This document shows, piece after piece, positions 15,607-23,967 of a DNA stretch of 38,513 nt. Positions within the stretch are counted from its first letter, which is position 1. Each line of letters starts with the position of its first letter. The notes under the pieces are model-generated. The model was not told the DNA's origin. It did not search any database and was given only the letters and a program-made list of their open reading frames with translations. This DNA comes from Pelagicoccus sp. SDUM812002 (lineage in GTDB: Bacteria > Verrucomicrobiota > Verrucomicrobiia > Opitutales > Opitutaceae). The stretch spans positions 1 to 38,513 of the forward strand of contig NZ_JARXHX010000028.1 of assembly GCF_031127835.1 (NCBI RefSeq). The letters run 5' to 3'. The position numbers and the translations under genes were made by a program.

Positions 15607-16028
15607 CGGCAATCGCCGCACACGCCGTAGAGTTCGAGGACGTGCGTCACCTCGGTGAAGCCTAATCTTGTGGCCAAGGTTTCGAGCTTCTCGATTTCGC
15701 AATGGTCGAGCTTCTCCGCCTTATGGCATTTACGACAGATAATGTGGTGGTGATGGTGCTCCTCCGCATTGAGCTCGTATAGCGACTTGCCCGATTCCGT
15801 GGGGATTCGGGTGGCGATCCCGGCGGCTTCGAAAATCTCCAAATTGCGGTACACCGTCACGAGATCGTAGTTTCCCGCACCGAGGGCGATATGGGCATCC
15901 TCAGCGGAGAGCGGCTTCTGGCTGTCGACCAAAAGACGTAGCAGAGCTTTGCGCGGCTCCGTTATGCGGTACCGATCTTTTTTCAGTGAGCTAATCGCCA
16001 CTTCGTAATCTTGCTTTGGCTTTTCCAT
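15603..16028 (-). CDS. Fur family metal-responsive transcriptional regulator
   Basis: A 141-residue DNA-binding repressor of the Fur/Zur/PerR family. The winged helix has RITEPRKALLRLL and the recognition helix YDLVTVYRNLEIF (54-66). The metal-sensing half has His91-His95, CRKC (Cys98, Cys101) and CGDC (Cys137, Cys140), giving the structural zinc site with two CxxC pairs. Which metal it senses cannot be settled from sequence. Length is typical. It reads divergently from the HtrA-like protease with a 176-nt gap. I could not find a clear Fur box there. Confidence 0.92.
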   Translation of the reverse strand: MEKPKQDYEVAISSLKKDRYRITEPRKALLRLLVDSQKPLSAEDAHIALGAGNYDLVTVYRNLEIFEAAGIATRIPTESGKSLYELNAEEHHHHHIICRKCHKAEKLDHCEIEKLETLATRLGFTEVTHVLELYGVCGDCR

Positions 16029-16204
16029 CTAGCGAATACGGAGAAAAGTAGTACCGCCACTGAGCTCCTCAATCAAAAAGGGCGATCCGTTGTGCTTTGC
16101 ATTGCTTGGGACTTGATTCGGTCGGCAGGCTAAACGACTTTCAGGATTCTTCGAGCTAGGCTCGCAAATCTCCCTCATTTCCTCGAATCGGTTTTCCCAT
16201 CCAA

Positions 16205-17317
16205 ATGCGCAGTCCATACCGTATCGTCCTCCCGCTTCTCGTATTCGCGGCGACAGTTTTCCTTATCACCCTGGTTGCCAGGCAAATCTTCGAAAAGAGA
16301 GGCGCCACGCTGAATGTCGATATGCCGGCGATTCCAGAGGCTGGTGAATTGCTTCCCGACGAGCGAAACACCATAGCCATTTTCCAGAAAGCGTCTCCCT
16401 CTGTCGTTTTCGTATATAACCTGCAAAACCAGTTCGATCGCCGGACCTGGACCGTATCCGAAGTCCCGCAGGGCTCCGGATCAGGATTCCTTTGGGACAA
16501 GTCAGGACATATCGTGACCAATTACCACGTGGTGGCGGGCGCAAATCGCATAGCAGTCACCTTGATCGACGGGAAGACGTACGAGGCGGTGAAGATCGGC
16601 GAAGAGCCCAAAAAGGATCTCGCGGTCCTGAAGATAGACTTGCTCGGCACGAATATAACGCCCTTAGGCGAAACGGTCGCGGACTCATCGAAAGTGATCG
16701 TAGGGCAAAAAAGTGTCGCTATCGGAAACCCCTTCGGCCTCGACCACACGCTCACTGTTGGCACCATTTCCGCCCTCGGGCGAAGCATGGCATCCATCGT
16801 GCAAAACGTGACCATCCGGGACATGATTCAAACCGACGCTGCTATCAACCCCGGCAATTCCGGCGGCCCCCTTCTGGACAGTCACGGACGTCTCATCGGA
16901 ATGAATACGCTAATTCTGCGTAATTCGACCGGGATCGGCTTCGCCGTGCCTTCGAACACGATTTCGCGTATCGTCCAGCAGATCATCAATTTTGGCGAGC
17001 CGGTGCGCTCGGGAATTGGCATCACCGTGGTTAGCGACGGTTCCTTTGTACAGCGTCTCGGGCTCAAGGGCGTCATGCTCCAATCGGTCCAGGAAGGGTC
17101 ACCCGCAGAAGCAGCGGGGCTTAAGGGCTTGGAGCTGAATCGTAATGGGCGTATCGTATTGGGAGACTTGATACAATCAATTGACGGTCAATCGATTGAA
17201 ACGGTTGACGACCTCTACCACCTCTTCGACCAGAAGCGGGAAGGAGAAACGGTGACCATCGTCTTCTTGCGTGAGGGACAGCAGTTTACCGTGGATATAA
17301 CGTTGGTCAGGATCTAG
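16205..17317 (+). CDS. HtrA/DegS-like serine protease with PDZ domain
   Basis: A 370-residue S1C serine protease anchored in the inner membrane by one N-terminal helix (about 7-25), with its catalytic part in the periplasm. The triad is His108 (TNYHVV), Asp138 (KKDLAVLK) and Ser219 (NPGNSGGPL). One PDZ domain follows (about 275-368) with GVMLQSVQEGSPAEAAGLK and GDLIQSIDGQSIETVDDL. The single PDZ and membrane anchor match DegS/HhoB more than two-PDZ DegP. It probably acts in envelope protein quality control or stress signalling. The start at 16205 gives a well-formed signal anchor. Confidence 0.92.
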   Translation: MRSPYRIVLPLLVFAATVFLITLVARQIFEKRGATLNVDMPAIPEAGELLPDERNTIAIFQKASPSVVFVYNLQNQFDRRTWTVSEVPQGSGSGFLWDKSGHIVTNYHVVAGANRIAVTLIDGKTYEAVKIGEEPKKDLAVLKIDLLGTNITPLGETVADSSKVIVGQKSVAIGNPFGLDHTLTVGTISALGRSMASIVQNVTIRDMIQTDAAINPGNSGGPLLDSHGRLIGMNTLILRNSTGIGFAVPSNTISRIVQQIINFGEPVRSGIGITVVSDGSFVQRLGLKGVMLQSVQEGSPAEAAGLKGLELNRNGRIVLGDLIQSIDGQSIETVDDLYHLFDQKREGETVTIVFLREGQQFTVDITLVRI

Positions 17318-17342
17318 AGCTCTCATCGAGCTAGCCGTTTTT
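17318..17342 (+). terminator. Weak terminator candidate after the HtrA-like gene
   Basis: AGCTC pairs with GAGCT around a 5-nt loop, directly after the stop codon, followed by AGCCG and a five-T run. The stem is short and there is a gap before the T-run. Confidence 0.4.
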
Positions 17343-17427
17343 GGACGATTATGACAGGCTATCGTTGAAAACTTTCGAGAGTGCCATACATATATAGCTG
17401 GCGACTCAGAACTCAACCCAACCTTAT

Positions 17428-17928
17428 ATGAATACATTCACGCTAAGCAGTAACGATCTCGGAGGAAACTTCACCCAAGAGCAACTCGCCGACATATTTG
17501 GATACAAAGGAGGCAACGTCTCCCCGCACCTTGCTTGGGAGAATGCTCCTGAAGGCACGAAGAGCTTCGCGGTTCTCTGCCATGACCCCGATGCGCCGAC
17601 GCCCAGCGGTTTTTGGCATTGGGCGGTATTCGATATCCCAGCAAATGTAAGCGAACTCCCCAGCGGGGCCGGAAACCCACAGGCTGACAAACTTCCCGAT
17701 AAAGCTTTCATGGCAGAAGTAGACACGGGCATGGCGGCTTATTGCGGACCTTGTCCTCCTCTCGGGGACTTCACGCATTCGTATTTATTTACTGTATACG
17801 CACTCGATGTAGAGACATTGGGCATTACTCCGCAGACGCCCTTGGCTCAAGCAACCTTCATGATGGTGATGCAGCACGAGCTAGCGAGGGCTTCGCTCGT
17901 GGCTTACTACAAGCCTAAGAAAGGTTAG
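17428..17928 (+). CDS. YbhB/YbcL family PEBP (Raf kinase inhibitor-like) protein
   Basis: A 166-residue phosphatidylethanolamine-binding-protein-fold protein of the bacterial YbhB/YbcL group. Conserved blocks are GGNVSPHLAWENAPEGTKSFAVLCHDPDAP, the FWHWAVFDIP strand, and GPCPPLGDFTHSYLFTVYALD, in which the GPCPP-x-G-x-x-HSY part forms the ligand pocket. It has no signal peptide, so it is probably cytoplasmic. The biochemical role of this family in bacteria is not settled. It stands alone, 110 nt after the protease gene, and converges on the PrsW-type gene with a 38-nt gap. Confidence 0.92.
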   Translation: MNTFTLSSNDLGGNFTQEQLADIFGYKGGNVSPHLAWENAPEGTKSFAVLCHDPDAPTPSGFWHWAVFDIPANVSELPSGAGNPQADKLPDKAFMAEVDTGMAAYCGPCPPLGDFTHSYLFTVYALDVETLGITPQTPLAQATFMMVMQHELARASLVAYYKPKKG

Positions 17929-17966
17929 GCGACACTGGGGAATTCAGCAGGGATTCGATTTCTGGC

Positions 17967-19565
17967 TTAGTGTATCTCCTCTGGAATCTCACGATAAAAC
18001 ATCACAAGTAGGATCGCGAGGCTAAGCACCTCCTCAGTGAGCATGGTCAAAGAGGACAAGGGGCCCACTTCCCAGGCGAGCAGCAGGTAGGACGTTCCGA
18101 AGACTACGATGAGGCCGAGAGTAAAGTGAGCCGACAGGCTGACGGGCTCTCTCCAAGACGATCGCAAGTGGCGGACCCAGCTAAAAAACTGGTAGCTGGC
18201 CAAGATGAAGATGATCATAGTCGCGATACTGTATTCGCTCAGTTCGGGAATTATGATAAACGCGTCGTAAGCGCCATGGGCAATCACCGCGAGGCCGAAT
18301 GTAGAGACCGCTGAGTTGATGTAAGATCCGCGATAGATGAAAGCTTGGGTGAGTGTAAGTCCACAAATCCCCGTAAGTGAAAGGTGAAAGAAGTTTGCGG
18401 TGACGAAGCGTCCGAAGGCATCCATCCCAAGGCTGTTTTCGAAGTAGCTGATATTCTCTTCTATGGCAAAACCAAGGCCTACCAAACTGGCGACTACCAG
18501 TATTTCCATTTCGTTCTTTCGCTTTGCCAAGAAAGGAATCAAGGGCACAAAACAGAATAGCTTCAGAACCTCCTCCCGCAATCCGATGCCCGCAAAGCAA
18601 TAGATAGCTTGGCCTATGAGGTCGTCTCCCCGCACGAGGCCGAGCTGCTCTTCCTGGAAGTAGATCGCAAGGATGGTGAGGTGGGCGGAAAGCGCCCCTA
18701 GCAACAATGCAGGAATTGCCAGTCGAACTGCACCCGAGGACCAGCTCAAGGGACCAAAGAACCTTAGTAACAAAGTGGCCCATGCGACGCCAGCAACCAG
18801 GGCAAGGATTAACATAGAAGGCTGCGTGTCTCCGTAGGCTATAGGTAATAGGGTGCTGATAAGGACAGGCCAGTCCATGGTCAGCAGGGCGATGTCCCGC
18901 CGAAGGAAGCTATCGATCAAGGGTGCGTATTTAGGATCCGATTGCAGCTCCTTTAGGGGGTCGAGCAAGTTATGACGGCGATAGAAATCGACCAGCAATG
19001 TTCTCGACGCGGTATTCGAATGGTTCTTGACCTCAGCTTTGGCTGCTTCGATAGCCAACCCATTTTTTGAATACGTCGTGTAGAAAAGCGATAGGGCGAA
19101 ATTTGCGTAGGGCGGAGGAGGGGTGGACCGGACGAGCTCGAACAGTGGCTCCGCCGCATCCGCAGATCTGCCTCCGATGGCATGGCTGAAGGCAACGAGG
19201 ATCTCGTAACCTTCCTCGCTCACATTGGACAACTGGTCCGCTGGCGGGAGAATCGACTGATTCCGGCGACCGCCGATCGAAAGCAAGTACTGCAATGCGT
19301 AGAGTTTTTCTTCGAAAGATCTGCTACGCAGAAGCTGGTTCTTCAGCTTTTCTTCGAATCTAGCAGTGTTAATGGCGATCTGAGATCCACCGTCTTCCGC
19401 CGTCAGAAAGAGATCCGCGTGCGTGACGCTCTTCGACTCGACCGGCTTGAGCTTCCAAATTACGGTGCCCAATAGCGCAATCATAAGTATGAGGATAGCC
19501 GAGCTCTTCCAGAGAAAGCTGGAGCTACGGGTTAGTTCGTAAAGTTGATTCTTGTTCACTCGCAA
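17967..19565 (-). CDS. PrsW-type intramembrane metalloprotease with large N-terminal domain
   Basis: A 532-residue membrane protein. Residues 1-18 are cytoplasmic and 19-38 form a helix. About 40-230 is a soluble, alpha-helical stretch with alternating helices like TPR repeats (FEEKLYALQYLLS, AAEPLFELVRS, NFALSLFYTTYSKNGLAIEAAKAEV, TLLVDFYRRHNL). About eight further membrane helices follow. The PrsW/CPBP-like protease signature is complete: EEVLK (331-335), EENISYF (369-375), His394 (FFHLSLTG) and His430 (IAHGAYDAF). PrsW cleaves the anti-sigma factor RsiW in Bacillus, but the target here is unknown. The gene reads divergently from the PfkB gene across a 509-nt gap. The soluble domain is an unusual addition. 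Confidence 0.85.
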   Translation of the reverse strand: MRVNKNQLYELTRSSSFLWKSSAILILMIALLGTVIWKLKPVESKSVTHADLFLTAEDGGSQIAINTARFEEKLKNQLLRSRSFEEKLYALQYLLSIGGRRNQSILPPADQLSNVSEEGYEILVAFSHAIGGRSADAAEPLFELVRSTPPPPYANFALSLFYTTYSKNGLAIEAAKAEVKNHSNTASRTLLVDFYRRHNLLDPLKELQSDPKYAPLIDSFLRRDIALLTMDWPVLISTLLPIAYGDTQPSMLILALVAGVAWATLLLRFFGPLSWSSGAVRLAIPALLLGALSAHLTILAIYFQEEQLGLVRGDDLIGQAIYCFAGIGLREEVLKLFCFVPLIPFLAKRKNEMEILVVASLVGLGFAIEENISYFENSLGMDAFGRFVTANFFHLSLTGICGLTLTQAFIYRGSYINSAVSTFGLAVIAHGAYDAFIIIPELSEYSIATMIIFILASYQFFSWVRHLRSSWREPVSLSAHFTLGLIVVFGTSYLLLAWEVGPLSSLTMLTEEVLSLAILLVMFYREIPEEIH

Positions 19566-20074
19566 GTAGGCCGTGTTGAGGATCGATGTTAGTCAACCGC
19601 TTGTGGAGTCTTCGACAAGTTCAACTGCTAGGCGAACTTTTACTGACAGGAAGCTAAAATCAGAAAGACGGCCGATTCCAGAACTGTAGGGTGTGAGTGC
19701 CCTGAATTTTCAAATAGCTGTCGCATCCACATATCCACTACATGCGAGCATGCTCTTTGATCCGTCTTCTGCGGACTGTCAGGCACGTTTTGTCTCCCCA
19801 GCGAAGGAAGGTTCGTTTGTAGTCATTTTCTACGATGGATTTAGTAACTTCAACAGGAATGCTTAAGTTTCGCTTAAGGGATGGCGAGCTGCAGGCTTCC
19901 AGCAGCCTAATACCCTATACCATCGAAACTACCTTTCAGCTCGCTAGGAGACGAAACGATCAAGAGAGGGAAATAGTTTGCCAGCCGAATAGCCAACACC
20001 TCGTCGGGCGTAAGCCGAACTGATAGTCCCCATGAATAGATAAACACAATATAGGTCACCCGATTAAGACTATT
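19566..20074. other. Long intergenic region between PrsW-type and PfkB-type genes
   Basis: This 509-nt stretch between two divergent genes holds no convincing gene; short frames in it have no recognisable pattern. It contains a pair of GCTTAAG direct repeats at 19861-19878. It should contain the promoters of both neighbours. Confidence 0.55.
19861..19878. promoter_or_regulatory. Paired GCTTAAG operator-like repeats
   Basis: GCTTAAG occurs at 19861-19867 and again at 19872-19878. The two copies are 11 bp apart start to start, one helical turn, and each contains the palindrome CTTAAG. This is the form of a transcription factor site. It lies 197 nt before the PfkB start and 296 nt before the PrsW start. 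Confidence 0.35.
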
Positions 20075-21169
20075 ATGAGCTCTAACATAAAGAAGTATAT
20101 AGATTTCTTGAATAACATCAGGGGCAGCGTGCTGCTTGGTTGCGACGGTTTCGTCGATGAGGTATATCAAATCGTAGATGTCCGTCACAGCCTCACCGAC
20201 TACACGCCCATGGAAAACCTGAAGGGCTTTGGAGAGCTCATCGTAAAGCGAGCGGACGGGGGAGTAGGATTAGAGATCGTGCCTAAGCGCCGCTGCTCGG
20301 GCGGCTTTACGCCAAACACAGGGCGGGTGGCCGCTTTCCTCGGTCTCAAGCCAACCTTAACCGGCCTTTACGGTGCTAAGGACATCGATCCAGCCTTTGA
20401 GGAATTTGTCGATAACTGCGAGCTCGTGTCCCTAGGCGACCCAGCCCTGACCCTCGTCTTCGAGTTCTCTGATGGGAAACTGCTCATGAGTGCCCTCAAG
20501 ACTGTGGCAAACCTGACCTGGGACGATTTTGTCGCATTCTTCGGCGAGGAGAAAATCAAGGACCTTTTCGAGGGTGTGGACATCCTTGGGCTGGGTTACT
20601 GGTCGCTTACTCCCGATTTCGATCGTTTTCTCACCGGATTCCTCTCCCAGTACGAAACCGCCCAAGCCCCCCGCCGCATGTTCTTCGACTTTGCAGACAT
20701 TAAGAAGAAGTCCAACGAATCCTTCCTGCAGAGCTTGGAATTGATAAAGAAGTTCAACCAGAAGATCCCCATGACCCTGAGCCTGAACGAACACGAAGGT
20801 GAAGAACTCTTCAACCGGTTCGGAATGGAGTGGATAAGCGAACCCAAACAAGTTGCGGGTGGCTTGACAGAATTGCGGCAGCGAATTGGCATCGACGAGC
20901 TCGTGGTTCACACTCCGCATTTCGCGGCGGCGTCGAGCGCGATCGACGGAGAGGACTATGCCCTGCAAGAACTGCAGACCGAGGTAATCCGAACCGCTGG
21001 AGCGGGCGACACTTTTAATGGCGGCTACCTTTGTGCATCTTTGGGCGATTTGCCAGTCAAGGAGCGACTGGTGATTGCAAATGCAGCGACTGCTTTCTTC
21101 GTGACTCATGCTACGGCTCCGACCAAAGATGAACTGATCGCTCAAATCGAGGACACCTCCGACAAATAG
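20075..21169 (+). CDS. PfkB (ribokinase) family carbohydrate kinase
   Basis: A 364-residue sugar kinase of the PfkB/ribokinase family, which phosphorylates a sugar or nucleoside from ATP. The C-terminal signature TAGAGDTFNGGYL is at 307-319, with the catalytic base Asp312. The N-terminal substrate motif is present as LGCDGFVDE and GGFTPNTGRVAAFLGLKPTLTGLYG. It is longer than typical ribokinase (about 310), with extra residues in the middle. The sugar cannot be named. It is followed by a DUF4432 gene 42 nt downstream, then pyk, which hints at a sugar-uptake operon feeding glycolysis. Confidence 0.88.
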   Translation: MSSNIKKYIDFLNNIRGSVLLGCDGFVDEVYQIVDVRHSLTDYTPMENLKGFGELIVKRADGGVGLEIVPKRRCSGGFTPNTGRVAAFLGLKPTLTGLYGAKDIDPAFEEFVDNCELVSLGDPALTLVFEFSDGKLLMSALKTVANLTWDDFVAFFGEEKIKDLFEGVDILGLGYWSLTPDFDRFLTGFLSQYETAQAPRRMFFDFADIKKKSNESFLQSLELIKKFNQKIPMTLSLNEHEGEELFNRFGMEWISEPKQVAGGLTELRQRIGIDELVVHTPHFAAASSAIDGEDYALQELQTEVIRTAGAGDTFNGGYLCASLGDLPVKERLVIANAATAFFVTHATAPTKDELIAQIEDTSDK

Positions 21170-21211
21170 TTGTGAGGGCATTTTAAATACACACTGCCAT
21201 CCATCTTTCTT

Positions 21212-22396
21212 ATGTCTCATATTCTATCTCTTCTTCATCCCGAGAGCACCGAGCCGATGCCATCGGTCCGTCTCGATTCCAAGGAATTGTCACTAGGGCA
21301 AAAACAAAGTTGGTCCGTGCAAACGCGAACCCTGCGCGGCGGCACCCAGGAGGGGGTCGACGTCGTCGAAATCGACAACGGAAAACTGAGCTTCGCTGTG
21401 CTTCCGACGCGAGGTATGGGGATTTGGAAAGGGCAGTGCGGCAACGTTCAGCTCGGCTGGGAATCCCCCGTGAAGAAACCGGTACACCCAGCATTCGTGC
21501 AGCCGCTCGAAAATGGCGGCCTAGGGTGGTTGAAGGGATTTAATGAATGGATAGTCCGTTGCGGCCTCTCCAGCATGGGAGCGCCGGGCACCGACACGCT
21601 CGTAGACAACAACGGGAACGCGATGGAGGCCTATCTCCCGCTCCATGGTAACATTGCAAACATCCCCGCTCACACCGTAACCGTCGAGATAACCGAAAAG
21701 GAGATCATCCTCCGTGGCACGGTCGATGAGACCATGATGTTTGGCCCGGCCTTGCGATTGCAGACGGAGATCCGTACTGATTTCGGAACCGGGAGTCTCA
21801 CGATTGTGGATACAGTAACCAACCTCGGAGACAACCCGACCGAGCACGAGCTCCTATATCATGTCAACTATGGTTGTGGCGTGCTGGGGAAGGGGTCTCG
21901 ATTTCGAGCGCCGTTCAAGCAAGTGGCACCGCGAGATCCGAGGGCGGCCGAAGGCATCGACGAATTCGACCAATTCGAAGGACCACAGCCGGGCTTCGTT
22001 GAACAGGCATACTTCTTCGAGCTCGCGGGCAAGCGCGGCAGCCGCCAAACGATGGCCATGCTTCAGAACGCGAAGGGCGACCAAGCGTCTGTGCTCCGCT
22101 ACTCGCTCAAGGACTTTCCATGTTTCACGCTTTGGAAGAATACGGCTGGAGCAAAGGATGGCTACGTCACGGGACTGGAACCCGCTACGAGCTATCCTAA
22201 CCCGCGCCGTTTCGAACGTTCGAAAGGACGCGTCTTGAGTTTGGAAGGAGGAGAATCCCGCAAGACCACTCTGGTGGTTGAAGCATTGGATACGAAGAAA
22301 GCGATTCGAGCTGCAGAGGCGGAAATCAAAGCGCTGCAAAAGGCGGCCAAAGGAACGGTACACCCTCAGGCCATCGCGAGATTTTCTGACAAATAA
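21212..22396 (+). CDS. DUF4432 family protein (galactose mutarotase-like fold)
   Basis: A 394-residue protein that I assign to DUF4432, a family with the aldose 1-epimerase (galactose mutarotase) fold. Visible landmarks are FAVLPTRGMGIW near residue 70, LPLHGNIANIPA around 145, HELLYHVNYGCGVLG around 212, and GLEPATSYPNPRRFE around 325. The first and last are the two sugar-binding ends of the fold. Enzymatic role is not established; epimerase or mutarotase activity on a sugar is plausible. It is probably coexpressed with the PfkB kinase upstream (42-nt gap). No SD stronger than a few purines is present before the ATG. Confidence 0.8.
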   Translation: MSHILSLLHPESTEPMPSVRLDSKELSLGQKQSWSVQTRTLRGGTQEGVDVVEIDNGKLSFAVLPTRGMGIWKGQCGNVQLGWESPVKKPVHPAFVQPLENGGLGWLKGFNEWIVRCGLSSMGAPGTDTLVDNNGNAMEAYLPLHGNIANIPAHTVTVEITEKEIILRGTVDETMMFGPALRLQTEIRTDFGTGSLTIVDTVTNLGDNPTEHELLYHVNYGCGVLGKGSRFRAPFKQVAPRDPRAAEGIDEFDQFEGPQPGFVEQAYFFELAGKRGSRQTMAMLQNAKGDQASVLRYSLKDFPCFTLWKNTAGAKDGYVTGLEPATSYPNPRRFERSKGRVLSLEGGESRKTTLVVEALDTKKAIRAAEAEIKALQKAAKGTVHPQAIARFSDK

Positions 22397-22414
22397 CGCT
22401 TAGCTGGCGGCGGC

Positions 22415-22454
22415 ATCGGTGGCGAATTCCTGAGTCCCAGAGTTCTCCACCGAT
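22415..22454 (+). promoter_or_regulatory. Long hairpin between the DUF4432 gene and pyk
   Basis: ATCGGTGG-C-GAATTC (22415-22429) pairs with GAGTTC-T-CCACCGAT (22440-22454): 14 pairs, one central mismatch, one G-U, and a 10-nt loop. It begins 18 nt after the DUF4432 stop and ends 37 nt before the pyk ATG. No T-run follows. It could be an RNA processing or stabilising element, or part of pyk control. Confidence 0.5.
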
Positions 22455-22491
22455 CGACGGAAAATGGCGTTGTTCCTGCTGCAGCGAAAGA

Positions 22492-23916
22492 ATGTCTTCC
22501 TCAAAATCCTTCTTTCGCCACACCAAGATAATTGCGACGCTCGGTCCAGCTACCGATACCAAGGAGATGCTGGCCAAGCTCATTCTTGCGGGGGTCGACA
22601 TTCTTCGGCTGAACATGGCGCACGCGAGCCACAAATGGGTCGACGACGCCATGTGGCACATTCGCGAGGCATCTACTGAGATTGGTCGGCATGTCGGCGT
22701 CATGATGGACGTCAAGGGCCCAGAAATCCGTACCGGCAAGGTGGATGCAAGTATCGTAGTCTCCACCGGCGATATATTCGAAATTCATGTCGAGACAGCT
22801 CTGCCGACCGGCGACGTGCCAGCGGTTACCACCAATTACCCCGGTTTACCGAACGACGTGGAAGTGGGCGGAGTAGTCCTCATCGATAGCGGGCTAATCC
22901 GCATGAGAGTCGTTTCCAAGGACGATGAGCGGGTACGTCTCGAGGTCTTGACCCCCGGTGAAATCGGTTCGAAGCGCCACATCAATTTGCCGGGGGTCTT
23001 CGTCAACCTGCCTTGCCTAACGAAGAAGGACGAGGAAGACCTCAAGGCTGGTGTGAAAGCTGGGATCGACTTCGTCGCACTTTCGTTCGTACGCCAAGCA
23101 TCCGATATCCGTACGCTTCGCGCCTTTCTAGACAGTCTCGGATCGTCGGCTAAGATTATCGCCAAGATCGAAGACCAAGCAGGAGTCCGCAACATGGCGG
23201 AAATCGTCGAAGAAGCCGATTGCATCATGGTCGCTCGTGGCGATCTCGGTATCGAGATCGACTACCATCGCTTGCCCTTGGTCCAGCGCGATCTGGTCGC
23301 GGCATGCCGCAGCGCCGGTAAACCCGTGATCATCGCAACCCACCTGCTGGAGACTATGATCTACTCGCCCATGCCCACCCGAGCGGAGATTTCGGACATC
23401 TCCAACGCCGTTCGCGAGCAGGCGGACGCTATCATGCTTTCCGGTGAAACGACCGTAGGCAAATATCCTCTGGAATCAGTGCAGGTCATGAAGAACATCA
23501 TCGAAAGCATCGAGCCTTCAGTGAGCTACGACTTGAACCGCGACCTTACTTTGCCAACCCCAAAGGCGAAGCTCCTTCGCTCTGCAGCCAAGCTCGCCCA
23601 AGATATCGAAGACTCCGCTATCGTGGTTTTCACCCGCAGTGGATACCTCGCCTACACCTTGGGTGCCTTGAGGGCCCGAGGCGCGCCTATCTTCGCCTTC
23701 ACGGATGTAGAGTCTATCTTCCGGCAATTGTTGCTTCCTTGGGGAGTGGAGCCGTTCCTCATCGAATTTTTTGAAAATCCGGAAGAGACGATTAGCCTCT
23801 CGCTGAAGATTCTTCGCCAAAAGAACTGGGTAAAGAAGGGTACCACGGTTACGGTTATCACCAATGCCTTGGCAGAGGGAAAAGTCATCGACACGCTGCA
23901 GCTGCGCACGATCTAG
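22492..23916 (+). CDS. pyk: Pyruvate kinase
   Basis: A 474-residue pyruvate kinase that makes pyruvate and ATP from phosphoenolpyruvate and ADP, the last step of glycolysis. Active-site residues are Arg39 and Asn41 (ILRLNMA), Asp73 and Lys75 (MDVKGPEIRTG), catalytic Lys225 and metal-binding Glu227 (IIAKIEDQ), and Asp251 (VARGDLG). PTRAEISD and LSGETTVGKYP follow. The Glu78 in GPEIR is the residue associated with potassium dependence; Lys at this site marks potassium-independent enzymes. The phosphate-loop region reads NMAHASHKW instead of the usual NFSHGSHE, and THLLETMI replaces TQMLESMI, so it belongs to a divergent branch. Length is normal. Confidence 0.95.
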   Translation: MSSSKSFFRHTKIIATLGPATDTKEMLAKLILAGVDILRLNMAHASHKWVDDAMWHIREASTEIGRHVGVMMDVKGPEIRTGKVDASIVVSTGDIFEIHVETALPTGDVPAVTTNYPGLPNDVEVGGVVLIDSGLIRMRVVSKDDERVRLEVLTPGEIGSKRHINLPGVFVNLPCLTKKDEEDLKAGVKAGIDFVALSFVRQASDIRTLRAFLDSLGSSAKIIAKIEDQAGVRNMAEIVEEADCIMVARGDLGIEIDYHRLPLVQRDLVAACRSAGKPVIIATHLLETMIYSPMPTRAEISDISNAVREQADAIMLSGETTVGKYPLESVQVMKNIIESIEPSVSYDLNRDLTLPTPKAKLLRSAAKLAQDIEDSAIVVFTRSGYLAYTLGALRARGAPIFAFTDVESIFRQLLLPWGVEPFLIEFFENPEETISLSLKILRQKNWVKKGTTVTVITNALAEGKVIDTLQLRTI

Positions 23917-23929
23917 AAGCAACGACCGC

Positions 23930-23967
23930 GTAGGGAGCGACCGCCACGCCACACCCGGCGGCCCTAC
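23930..23967. terminator. Hairpin between convergent pyk and symporter genes
   Basis: GTAGGG pairs with CCCTAC, and the inner CCGCC with GGCGG, across a 5-nt one-sided bulge, with an 11-nt loop. It sits 13 nt after the pyk stop and overlaps the last codons of the convergent symporter gene. It has no T-run. A two-way terminator is plausible but not proven. Confidence 0.4.
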
